The notes beneath the pieces are model-generated. The model was not told where the DNA came from. It was given only the letters and a program-made list of their open reading frames with translations, and did no database searches. Shown piece after piece: positions 1 through 5,960 of a DNA stretch of 6,890 bases. Source of the stretch: Planctomycetaceae bacterium (GTDB taxonomy: Bacteria; Planctomycetota; Planctomycetia; Pirellulales; UBA1268); assembly GCA_002694955.1 (NCBI GenBank), contig NZNR01000029.1, positions 18,830 to 25,719 on the forward strand, given 5' to 3'. A program made the translations under genes and the position numbers. The number at the start of each line of letters is the position of its first letter. Position 1 is the first letter of the stretch.

Positions 1-276
1 CCGGGGCAGTTTCAATATTACGACGTTGACGGGAATCGAGCCAGCATTGATCTTGATGCTGGATTATTTGGATTTACGTTTTGCCAGGTCCCGATAATTT
101 ACGCAACTACTGGTCGAGGCCGGGGTATTCGGGTTATATCACGATCAGGCGGAGAGGTGATTCGAAACCGTATGCGTCTGACAAAGCAGGAGTCAGAGGC
201 GATCTTCAATCGCACGGGTAACATTGTAAGAATTGATGTGGGTGTCGAGTGCCCGCAGGGTGATGGTAGAGGCTGA
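1..276 (+). CDS. C-terminal fragment of an unrecognised protein (5' end outside window)
   Basis: Frame 1 is open from the first base for 91 codons and ends at a TGA at 274-276. The translated segment is mixed in composition and looks like real protein: it begins PGQFQYYDVDGNRASIDLD, has a stretch VPIIYATTGRGRGIRVIS near residues 31-48, and ends in a short polar tail VECPQGDGRG. I recognise no family. There is no clear transmembrane helix, and alternating hydrophobic and polar residues in the middle suggest beta strands. The only in-frame ATG (172-174) lies deep in the fragment, so the real start is most likely to the left of the window. It lies on the same strand as the next gene and 46 bases before its preferred start, so it could be the upstream member of the same operon, but no functional link can be read from it. 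Confidence 0.55.
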   Translation, partial: PGQFQYYDVDGNRASIDLDAGLFGFTFCQVPIIYATTGRGRGIRVISRSGGEVIRNRMRLTKQESEAIFNRTGNIVRIDVGVECPQGDGRG

Positions 277-322
277 TCACAAAAGTTATGTTTAGCTTTT
301 CATAAAGATGAGGAATAGTGGA

Positions 323-820
323 ATGATTCAAAAATTAAACCGGATGAAACTTCGCTGGTGTGTTCTTCTCGTTCTTGTAGCAGTTCTATCAAGTGTAAAA
401 TCCGATTTGCTGGCACAAGACTTCGGTGATAGTAAATCATCGACTTTGGTGACGAAAGCTTGGGAAGCGTTGGCAGCAGGTGAGCATGACAATGTTACTG
501 CGTACACAAAGAAGTGTTGTGAGCTCTACCAAGACGAAGCAAAAAAACAGCAGAGTTCACTCTCTGATTTTGCAGGTGGGGACGACGATACAATTCACTC
601 ATATTGGGCTCTGAATGATGTAGGAACAATCCTATTTATTCAAGGAGCGTCACTGTCGCAGCAAGGAAAATCTTCTGAGGCAGTGGAGGCTTACAAGAGC
701 CTTGTTGATGACTACGGGTTCTGTCAGTGCTGGGACCCTCAAGGCTGGTTTTGGAAGCCATCAGAAGCTGCAGTAGCAAAAATAAAGGAATTAGATTTTG
801 ACGCACAACTGGATGATTAG
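323..820 (+). CDS. Small exported TPR-like protein with a C-terminal CQCWDPxGWFWKP motif
   Basis: From the ATG at 323 the product is 165 residues. An in-frame ATG at 308 would add five residues, but GAGGA at 310-314 sits eight bases before 323 and favours the later start. Residues 1-32 form a Sec-type signal: basic start, hydrophobic core LLVLVAVLSSV, and a plausible cleavage near LLA-QD. The mature part has two helical regions resembling TPR hairpins, roughly residues 42-76 (AWEALAAGEHDNVTAY) and 92-131 (GASLSQQGKSSEAVEAYKSL). After them comes a distinctive motif, CQCWDPQGWFWKP, at about 134-146, with two cysteines and three tryptophans. TPR repeats usually bind other proteins, and no catalytic residues are evident, so a scaffold or partner role is inferred. 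Its last eight bases overlap the start of the downstream hydrolase gene, suggesting co-translation and joint action in the periplasm or at the cell surface. The exact substrate or partner is unknown. Confidence 0.8.
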   Translation: MIQKLNRMKLRWCVLLVLVAVLSSVKSDLLAQDFGDSKSSTLVTKAWEALAAGEHDNVTAYTKKCCELYQDEAKKQQSSLSDFAGGDDDTIHSYWALNDVGTILFIQGASLSQQGKSSEAVEAYKSLVDDYGFCQCWDPQGWFWKPSEAAVAKIKELDFDAQLDD

Positions 821-2159
821 AACTCGAATAGTTAAAAGCATCCTTGACAACGTTACATTTCTGTTTATCTGCGCTTTTGTTGCACAAACAAGTGTAGCTG
901 CTGATGGATCACGGGTCAGGATTCGTGGCAGTGCCAAAGATGGCTACCAACTGTACGTCAATGAAGAACACTTTGTGATCAGGGGTGTTGGTGGGACATC
1001 ACATATTGAATTACTTTCTTCATGTGGTGGTAACGCGATTCGGACATGGGATGCTGCATCAGCAGAGAAGAAAGTTGACGGTAAGTCTCTCCTCGATCAT
1101 GCGTATGACAAGAATATTTTTGTAACGGTAGGATTGTGGCTTGGTCATGAACGACACGGCTTTCGTTATGACGATCCAAATTCAATTACTCAGCAACGTG
1201 ATGAGGTAGTTAACGCGATAAAAAGGCTGAAAAACCACCCAGCACTGCTATGTTGGGGTTTGGGAAATGAAATGGAAGGCCCTGATGGCAAGGGAGACAG
1301 TGTTCAGATTTGGAAAGAGGTAAACACACTCGCCAGCCTCGTTAAGAAACACGATCCGGACCATCCCGTAATGACTGTGGTGGCAAATGTGAATGATGCG
1401 AAGTTAGCCGCCATAAAAAAGTATGCACCACTCATCGATATTCTTGGAGTGAATGTCTATTCCGGATCAGTTGGAATGGACAAGACTCTTCGAGATCTTG
1501 GGTGGGAAAAACCATATTGTGTGAGTGAATATGGTCCTCCTGGTCCTTGGGAGGTCGCGTCAACAACCTGGAAAGCACCTCTAGAGCCGTCGAGCCGAAG
1601 TAAGGCATCAACCTATTTTGCTGCAACATCTTCTATCTTGGATGCGACTTCAAAAGATGGTACGCAAGTTGGACAGAAATACTGTCTGGGTGGTTATGCA
1701 TTTTTGTGGGGGCACAAACAGGAGACAACGGCAACCTGGTTTGGCATGCTCCTTCCTACTGGTGAAAAAACACTTGTCGTAGATGCGATGACCAAAGCAT
1801 GGACTGGATCATGGCCTCAAAATAGAGCACCGATTCTGCAGAGCAACAGGATCACTTTTGCCGGTAAGAGAGTAGGTCCCGGTGAAATTCTCGATGCACA
1901 TGTGGAATACCGTGACCCTGACAGTGACGATTTGTCGTACATATGGGAGATCGTAAAAGAAAGTACCGATCGGAAAATTGGAGGTGACGCTGAAAAACGG
2001 CCAGACATTATTGAGAGTCGAGTTATTGATGGCTCTGGTTCTGATCAGATACGAATTCAGGCGCCACAGAAAACGGGTGGTTATCGACTATTTGTGACTG
2101 TTCGTGATGGACATGGATCTGGTTGTAGTGAAAATTGGCCATTCTTTGTGAGTCCCTAA
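813..2159 (+). CDS. Exported GH2-like TIM-barrel glycoside hydrolase with C-terminal Ig-like domain
   Basis: The product is 448 residues from ATG 813. A TTG at 798 would add five residues; ATG is preferred because it lies just before a normal signal peptide (hydrophobic core about 15-26, cleavage near SVAA-DG at 30). Residues 50-61 (YVNEEHFVIRGVG) match the strand leading into GH2 barrels, and GGNAIRTWD at 72-80 is the usual barrel entry. The acid/base glutamate is the E153 of WGLGNE (148-153), and E239 in CVSEYG fits the nucleophile on a later strand. Both catalytic carboxylates are thus present and the enzyme is probably active. The GH2 jelly-roll and immunoglobulin domains found in beta-galactosidases are absent from the N-terminus, so this is a short barrel-only relative. 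Residues about 338-448 form a beta-rich domain with HVEYRDPDSDDLSY and YRLFVTVRDGHG, like cadherin/PKD-type Ig folds. The linkage it cleaves cannot be told from sequence; transglycosylation is possible. It overlaps the TPR-like gene by eight bases and has no clear Shine-Dalgarno of its own, which fits translational coupling. Confidence 0.85.
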   Translation: MIRTRIVKSILDNVTFLFICAFVAQTSVAADGSRVRIRGSAKDGYQLYVNEEHFVIRGVGGTSHIELLSSCGGNAIRTWDAASAEKKVDGKSLLDHAYDKNIFVTVGLWLGHERHGFRYDDPNSITQQRDEVVNAIKRLKNHPALLCWGLGNEMEGPDGKGDSVQIWKEVNTLASLVKKHDPDHPVMTVVANVNDAKLAAIKKYAPLIDILGVNVYSGSVGMDKTLRDLGWEKPYCVSEYGPPGPWEVASTTWKAPLEPSSRSKASTYFAATSSILDATSKDGTQVGQKYCLGGYAFLWGHKQETTATWFGMLLPTGEKTLVVDAMTKAWTGSWPQNRAPILQSNRITFAGKRVGPGEILDAHVEYRDPDSDDLSYIWEIVKESTDRKIGGDAEKRPDIIESRVIDGSGSDQIRIQAPQKTGGYRLFVTVRDGHGSGCSENWPFFVSP

Positions 2160-2267
2160 AGAGCTGTGTACCCATCCGAACATTCTTAACATGATGAGCA
2201 GATGTTCTGATGAAGAGCATGAAAGCATTGTTCCCCACGTCAGGAAACAGTTGCGATTGTTCCACGT

Positions 2268-2293
2268 ATGCCCCGTGACAAGTAAAAGGGCAT
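2268..2293 (+). terminator. Possible weak terminator hairpin after the hydrolase gene
   Basis: ATGCCC at 2268-2273 can pair with GGGCAT at 2288-2293, giving a six-base-pair stem around a 14-base loop. It is followed by TTGCTTT rather than a clean run of T. It lies about 110 bases after the hydrolase stop codon and upstream of the repressor promoter, where a terminator would make sense, but the long loop and poor T tract make this a weak candidate. Confidence 0.2.
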
Positions 2294-2330
2294 TTGCTTT
2301 GCCACCTAATGCGCTTTCAGACGAATTAGA

Positions 2331-2359
2331 TTGCTATGAAACCGGTTCCAGTCTATTTT
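2331..2359 (+). promoter_or_regulatory. Candidate sigma70-type promoter of the LacI-family gene
   Basis: TTGCTA at 2331-2336 and TATTTT at 2354-2359 match four of six bases each of the -35 and -10 consensus and are separated by exactly 17 bases. The transcript would start near 2366 and leave a leader of about 100 bases before ATG 2464. The boxes alone are unremarkable; confidence comes from the spacing and from the operator that fills the spacer. Confidence 0.45.
2337..2350 (+). promoter_or_regulatory. LacI/GalR-family operator, probably autoregulatory
   Basis: TGAAACCGGTTCCA is a 14-base palindrome with a central CG and a single mismatched pair (positions 3 and 12). It fits the general pattern TGnAAnCGnTTnCA of operators bound by LacI/GalR-family dimers, in which the hinge helices insert at the central CG. 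It fills most of the spacer between the -35 and -10 candidates of the downstream LacI-family gene, so a bound dimer would block RNA polymerase. No second copy of this quality was noticed in the window. Confidence 0.65.
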
Positions 2360-2463
2360 AGAATGACACTCAGTAACCAGATAGCGGCAAGGTTTACTTC
2401 CAAAAAGGGAGTGAAGTGAAAATCGCCTAATGAGCTTTGTGCCTGGCAATCAAGAAAATAACC

Positions 2464-3510
2464 ATGATCAATCGAGAGACTCACCAATCGCAATCAGCAG
2501 AGACAGTGCGAGACGGTGTCACGATTGATGATATAGCAAAACGGGCGAATGTATCAAAAAGTACAGTTTCAAGAGTTTTAAATGGGACTGCTGTCGTCAA
2601 TGAACAGAAACGATCTGCCGTTCATCAGGCCATCGCTGAACTAGACTACAAGCCGAATGTGTTTGCTCAGGGACTGGCGAGTGGAAAGTCAATGACGCTT
2701 GGCATCTTGACCCAAAATATTGGTAGTCCTTTCTACGATACAATTGCCCAGGGAGCCATTGAAGGCTTAGCAGGCTCAGGCTATACCCCAATTTTTGTTG
2801 ACGGAAGATGGGAGCACGCTAGAGAAGCGGCTGCAATTGAGACACTTATTTCAAGAAAAGTTGATGGATTGCTTGTTGTTGGTGGTGACATTGATGCATC
2901 AGAACTTCAGTCCTACAAAACACAACTGCCACTTATTGTTGCTGCGAGAGACATAGAAGGCCTCGAAGAACAGTGTGTCTCAGTCAATAACAAACAGATT
3001 GGATATCTGGCAACGAAACATCTTTTAGAACAGCGGCATACACGGATTGCATTTATTCATGGAATAGAGGGTCACCCCGATGCCCAGAATCGTTTTGTAG
3101 GTCACGTTGAAGCGATTCAAGAGGCAGGCCTCAGTTTATCTGATGAACTTGTTTATCAAGGTGACTTTAGTGGGCATGCGGGACTCATGGCCATCAATTA
3201 CTTTCTTGATCAAGGCATTTGCTTTAGTGCAATAGTTGCTGCAAATGATATGGTTGCATTTGGTGCAAGACTTGCCCTCTATCGAAGGGGCATCCGAGTT
3301 CCAGATGATGTTTCAATTATAGGTTGCGACGACCAGGCGGAGGCAGCCTTTATGACGCCGCCGCTCACAACGGTGCGGCAGCCCTCGTACGAAATGGGTG
3401 TGGCTGCCTCTAAAGCCCTTATTGCCTTGATAGGCAAGAAAAACTATGAGTGGCCTGCGTTGAATCCGGAATTGCAAATTCGTGAAAGCGTCAAGCGTTT
3501 TACAAGTTAA
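2464..3510 (+). CDS. LacI/GalR-family transcriptional repressor
   Basis: From ATG 2464 the product is 348 residues, the normal family length. A TTG at 2437 would add nine residues with no support from a ribosome site. The N-terminal helix-turn-helix spans about 19-44 (VTIDDIAKRANVSKSTVSRVLNG), with K32, S33 and R37 at the positions that set operator choice in LacI. The hinge helix follows (YKPNVFAQGLASGK, about 62-75) and includes the leucine (L71) that intercalates at the centre of the operator. Residues about 77-348 form the periplasmic-binding-protein-like effector domain: LGILTQNIGSPFY, GLLVVGGD, HTRIAFIHG, AIVAANDMVAFG, VPDDVSIIGCDD and LTTVRQP are all family landmarks. The ligand is probably a sugar or sugar derivative but cannot be specified. 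It lies downstream of an exported hydrolase on the same strand, which hints at control of glycan use. A good operator in its own promoter indicates autorepression. The gene converges on hemA with a 41-base gap. Confidence 0.93.
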   Translation: MINRETHQSQSAETVRDGVTIDDIAKRANVSKSTVSRVLNGTAVVNEQKRSAVHQAIAELDYKPNVFAQGLASGKSMTLGILTQNIGSPFYDTIAQGAIEGLAGSGYTPIFVDGRWEHAREAAAIETLISRKVDGLLVVGGDIDASELQSYKTQLPLIVAARDIEGLEEQCVSVNNKQIGYLATKHLLEQRHTRIAFIHGIEGHPDAQNRFVGHVEAIQEAGLSLSDELVYQGDFSGHAGLMAINYFLDQGICFSAIVAANDMVAFGARLALYRRGIRVPDDVSIIGCDDQAEAAFMTPPLTTVRQPSYEMGVAASKALIALIGKKNYEWPALNPELQIRESVKRFTS

Positions 3511-3551
3511 CAGTCCACTGATTTCTGTATTAGCAGATGCTCTTTCACGCT

Positions 3552-4826
3552 TTACTCTTTCAAATCAAAGAGTCGCCTTAACGCTTCAAGGAGTCCGTGA
3601 GGTGGCCCAGCCTTACTTTCACTTCGTAAGGAAGCCATAGGAGGATGGAGCATTTTCGCTGCATACCTTTCGAACGACTGTCGTATTTCTTGCCGACTAT
3701 TTGAATCAAGATTTGGAAGCTTTCGAAAAAGTCGATCAAGTTCTGCTTCACCTGTTTCATTCCACCCTGCTCGTAGTTGTTCAATGACCGGAGCAGTTGA
3801 CCGATGATGCATGTCGCCCATGAACCGACGAGTTTCTTCATCAACAATTGTGAGTGCTGCAGGAAGTTGCTTTTGTCTTCTGCGTCGATTGGAATCGCAG
3901 GCCTGACCAAGGTCATCAATTGAGTAAAGCCAAACTCCAGGCTGGGTGCCAATGCGTGAATCGAAGTCTCGAGGAACCGCAAGGTCAAGAACAACAAGGG
4001 GGCGTCCCTCTCTCTGATCTTGAATTTTTTGGAAGAGGTCTAGCGTGACTACGGGTTCTGTGGCACCAGTCGTACTCACAACAAGATCTGCATTTACAAG
4101 TTCATGAGACATGTTGCCGAAATCACCAATTTGAGCTTCAAGTCGTTGTGCCAGACTGTGAGCCCGCTTCATGGAGCGATTAATAATTCGAATGTTCTGT
4201 GACCCGGCGTCACGAAGATAACGAAGGGTTTCAGCCGCCATTTTGCCGGCACCAATGAGAAGTACCTGTTTGTCATCAAATCGTTCAAACACACCACTGG
4301 CAAAATCAGCGACCGCGATACTTGGGATTGATAAACGTTCTCGTCCGACAGCTGTTTCAGTTGTTACGCGTTTTGCAGCTCGTAAGGCGGCCTGAAAGAG
4401 TTCTCCAGTAAGAGGACCAGTTGTTCCACTATTTTGAGCAAGCTGCCATGCCTGTTTGACTTGTGCAACTATCTGAGGTTCACCAAGAACCATGCTGTCG
4501 AGTCCTGCTGCAACACAAAATAAGTGCTTCACAGCAGCCGATCCTTGCTCTCCACCAAGAACTTTTCCGGCATTGATAGGATCGACACCTCGGCATTCTG
4601 CTAAAAACATCGCTAATTCATCTGGTGGAGGTGGCCCTCGGCGTTCCTCGTCGGCAGCGTACAACTCAATGCGATTGCAGGTTGACAAAAGGACCGCTTC
4701 ACTTCCGGGGAACTGCTTCCGAAAGCGAACCAGTGCCTCGGTTGCTTGCTCTGATGAAAAAGCCAGTTTTTCACGTAGCTCAATTGGGACAGTACGGTGA
4801 CTTCCTCCTGCGAAGGCGAGGCTCAT
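3552..4826 (-). CDS. hemA: Glutamyl-tRNA reductase (first step of C5 haem pathway)
   Basis: HemA reduces glutamyl-tRNA(Glu) with NADPH to glutamate-1-semialdehyde, the committed precursor of 5-aminolevulinate, in the cytoplasm. The product is 424 residues from the ATG at 4826, the usual family length. The open frame extends 29 codons further, to 4913, but that part reads through the end of the upstream gene and is not family-like. The N-terminal catalytic domain shows SHRTVPIELREKL (9-21), the thioester cysteine C50 in LLSTCNRIELYA, conserved H101, and the signature GLDSMVLGEPQIVAQVKQAW (108-127). The NADPH-binding domain has VLLIGAGKMAAETL (188-201), NRSMKRAHSLAQRL and VVLDLAVPRDFD (278-289). 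The C-terminal dimerisation helices run from about 310 to 424. All key residues are present. GGAG at 4834-4837 sits seven bases before the start, and the start overlaps the upstream stop as ATGA, so it is translated coupled to the CcsA/HemX-like gene. No good terminator with a T run was found after the stop. Confidence 0.97.
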   Translation of the reverse strand: MSLAFAGGSHRTVPIELREKLAFSSEQATEALVRFRKQFPGSEAVLLSTCNRIELYAADEERRGPPPPDELAMFLAECRGVDPINAGKVLGGEQGSAAVKHLFCVAAGLDSMVLGEPQIVAQVKQAWQLAQNSGTTGPLTGELFQAALRAAKRVTTETAVGRERLSIPSIAVADFASGVFERFDDKQVLLIGAGKMAAETLRYLRDAGSQNIRIINRSMKRAHSLAQRLEAQIGDFGNMSHELVNADLVVSTTGATEPVVTLDLFQKIQDQREGRPLVVLDLAVPRDFDSRIGTQPGVWLYSIDDLGQACDSNRRRRQKQLPAALTIVDEETRRFMGDMHHRSTAPVIEQLRAGWNETGEAELDRLFRKLPNLDSNSRQEIRQSFERYAAKMLHPPMASLRSESKAGPPHGLLEALRRLFDLKE

Positions 4827-5719
4827 AAAGCGTCTCCAACAGGCTTGGTTATGACCGAAGTATGCTTCTGTGAAGGAGTAAGTCCGTGCTGCGTAGTTCC
4901 AAGTACTCCCCATAAGATTGAAAATGTGAGCAGTGCAAGGCTAACAAGTGACAGGAGTGCTATGACTCTTCGGCCTATCGCCCGCTGTCGCATCGCTCGT
5001 GATGTACCAGCCACAAACGTGAGCCAAGCAACGAGTGCGCCCATGCGTAGAACAACAGGGTCTGTCCATGGTACGCTCCCCAAAAGACCGCGTTGCTGAT
5101 TGACAATATTCAAAATTATTCCTGAAAGAAAGCCAAGGCTGCCTGATACTGCGGCAGTCACGGCCATTCGTGATGACCAGTTCGATAGCTTTTCCAAACT
5201 GGGCATACGAAATCCTTGCAGTGGGGCCTGCTTCCTCGCAAGTCGTCCAGCCTGAATAAGCCACATGCCACCCGCGAGGCCACCAAGTACCACAGCGACG
5301 CTCATAACAAGATTGAAGCTTCCGTGAATAACACCCCAAATTTGTGTTGCGGGACTCTGTGGAAATGGTTCTCGGCTTGAAAGTTCAGCAACTCCAATAA
5401 GAGCTAATACGGCGGGTAGCACAAAAAGCCCAACTGGTGTCCGAGGATTTGAGACTGTCATCCAAAGAGATCCAGCCGCTAAAAGCCAGGCAGCAAGAAG
5501 ATACCAATCAAACTCACTCGATAATGGTACCGAAGGAAGTGTGGTCGATCTCCAGATAAGATAGAGGCTGTGTGCAACCAGGCCGGCAGTCACAAAACCA
5601 ATCATTGTGATGCCTCGAACTCCCGACCGAAACCATAGCCGGCTTGCCTCAAATATGAGTGCGACACCATAGCTGGCGGCAAAGCAAACAACAGAAATTC
5701 GCGAGATGAAATCAGTCAT
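4823..5719 (-). CDS. CcsA/HemX-like cytochrome c assembly family membrane protein
   Basis: The 298-residue product is an integral membrane protein with about eight hydrophobic segments (roughly 8-28, 37-56, 70-88, 94-111, 133-155, 185-207, 222-238, 251-273), matching the CcsA/YpjD/HemX branch of the cytochrome c assembly family. The CcsA tryptophan-rich haem-handling motif seems to survive only in part as PWTDP (217-221) before a hydrophobic helix. H50 and H132 (VIHGSFNL) lie in or beside membrane segments and could be haem ligands. In Bacillus subtilis the related HemX is encoded in the hem operon next to hemA and lowers HemA amount; here the gene comes just before hemA and overlaps it by ATGA, so a HemX-like role is the best guess. 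A true CcsA role in attaching haem to cytochrome c is the alternative, but no ResB/Ccs1 partner is in the window. AAAGG at 5725-5729, five bases before ATG 5719, supports the start. Confidence 0.85.
   Translation of the reverse strand: MTDFISRISVVCFAASYGVALIFEASRLWFRSGVRGITMIGFVTAGLVAHSLYLIWRSTTLPSVPLSSEFDWYLLAAWLLAAGSLWMTVSNPRTPVGLFVLPAVLALIGVAELSSREPFPQSPATQIWGVIHGSFNLVMSVAVVLGGLAGGMWLIQAGRLARKQAPLQGFRMPSLEKLSNWSSRMAVTAAVSGSLGFLSGIILNIVNQQRGLLGSVPWTDPVVLRMGALVAWLTFVAGTSRAMRQRAIGRRVIALLSLVSLALLTFSILWGVLGTTQHGLTPSQKHTSVITKPVGDAL
4834..4837 (-). promoter_or_regulatory. Shine-Dalgarno of hemA inside the upstream gene
   Basis: On the - strand GGAG lies seven bases before ATG 4826, within the coding end of the CcsA/HemX-like gene. 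With the ATGA overlap at 4823-4826 it decides the hemA start in favour of the 424-residue form rather than the longer open frame beginning at 4913. Confidence 0.75.
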
Positions 5720-5836
5720 AGAGACCTTTAATAAAAAATCACTCCAAACATGGACAAACTATATGCACAAATATCGACGATGATTATGAAGTCAGTGAAG
5801 GATCCCACGCAGAATGAACATTGGTTATATAGGGCT

Positions 5837-5848
5837 AAGACCAGTCTT
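5837..5848. promoter_or_regulatory. 12-base palindrome in the divergent hem intergenic region
   Basis: AAGAC at 5837-5841 and GTCTT at 5844-5848 form a perfect inverted repeat around a two-base centre. It sits about 110-130 bases from each of the diverging start codons (5719 on the - strand and 5961 on the + strand). It could bind a dimeric regulator of both haem transcripts. It matches no operator I recognise, and a 10-base-pair match of this kind can occur by chance. Confidence 0.2.
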
Positions 5849-5946
5849 TATTCCCGAAACAGAGTAATAAACTATTTCTCATTGTGAACATTCTTATTGT
5901 ATCCAAGAAATTGATGACTTTGAGCCAACAACGGCTCCTGACAAAC

Positions 5947-5952
5947 TATACT
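5947..5952 (+). promoter_or_regulatory. Candidate -10 box of hemE close to the start codon
   Basis: TATACT matches five of six bases of the -10 consensus and ends eight bases before ATG 5961. Transcription would then begin at or within about three bases of the start codon, giving a leaderless or nearly leaderless mRNA. There is no Shine-Dalgarno upstream of 5961, which agrees. No convincing -35 box was found at the right distance, so this remains a weak call. Confidence 0.35.
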
Positions 5953-5960
5953 GAGCTATT

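Larger units (their letters stand above)
2160..2463 (+). other. Intergenic region between the hydrolase gene and lacI-type gene
   Basis: These 304 bases hold no convincing gene. They contain a weak terminator-like hairpin (2268-2293), an imperfect direct repeat (ATTGTTCCCCACGT around 2227-2240 and ATTGTTCCACGT around 2256-2267), and a promoter with an embedded operator (2331-2359). A 56-codon frame from ATG 2191 to TAG 2361 exists but runs through the promoter and is not called as a gene. The region is best read as the end of the hydrolase operon plus the regulatory leader of the repressor gene. Confidence 0.6.

Noticed and set aside
281..300. AAAAG / CTTTT stem before the TPR-like gene as a terminator
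   Set aside because: Five AT-rich pairs only, with no T run after it; too weak to call.
2437..2463. TTG start for the LacI-family gene
   Set aside because: It adds nine non-family residues and has no ribosome site; ATG 2464 gives the normal length.
2430..2528. 32-codon frame from ATG 2430 overlapping the start of the repressor gene
   Set aside because: Short, out of frame, polar and without a ribosome site; most likely chance.
3481..3549. CGTGAAAG / CTTTCACG inverted repeat between the converging genes as a bidirectional terminator
   Set aside because: The arms are perfect over eight bases but separated by 53 bases with no T tract, and one arm is inside the repressor coding region.
3555..3572. 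CTCTTT / AAAGAG hairpin at the end of hemA as a terminator
   Set aside because: The stem is AT-rich, lies within the hemA coding end, and has no T run on either strand.
4827..4913. N-terminal extension of hemA giving 453 residues
   Set aside because: The extra 29 residues are unlike the family, overlap the end of the upstream gene, and the internal ATG at 4826 has a good Shine-Dalgarno and the ATGA overlap.
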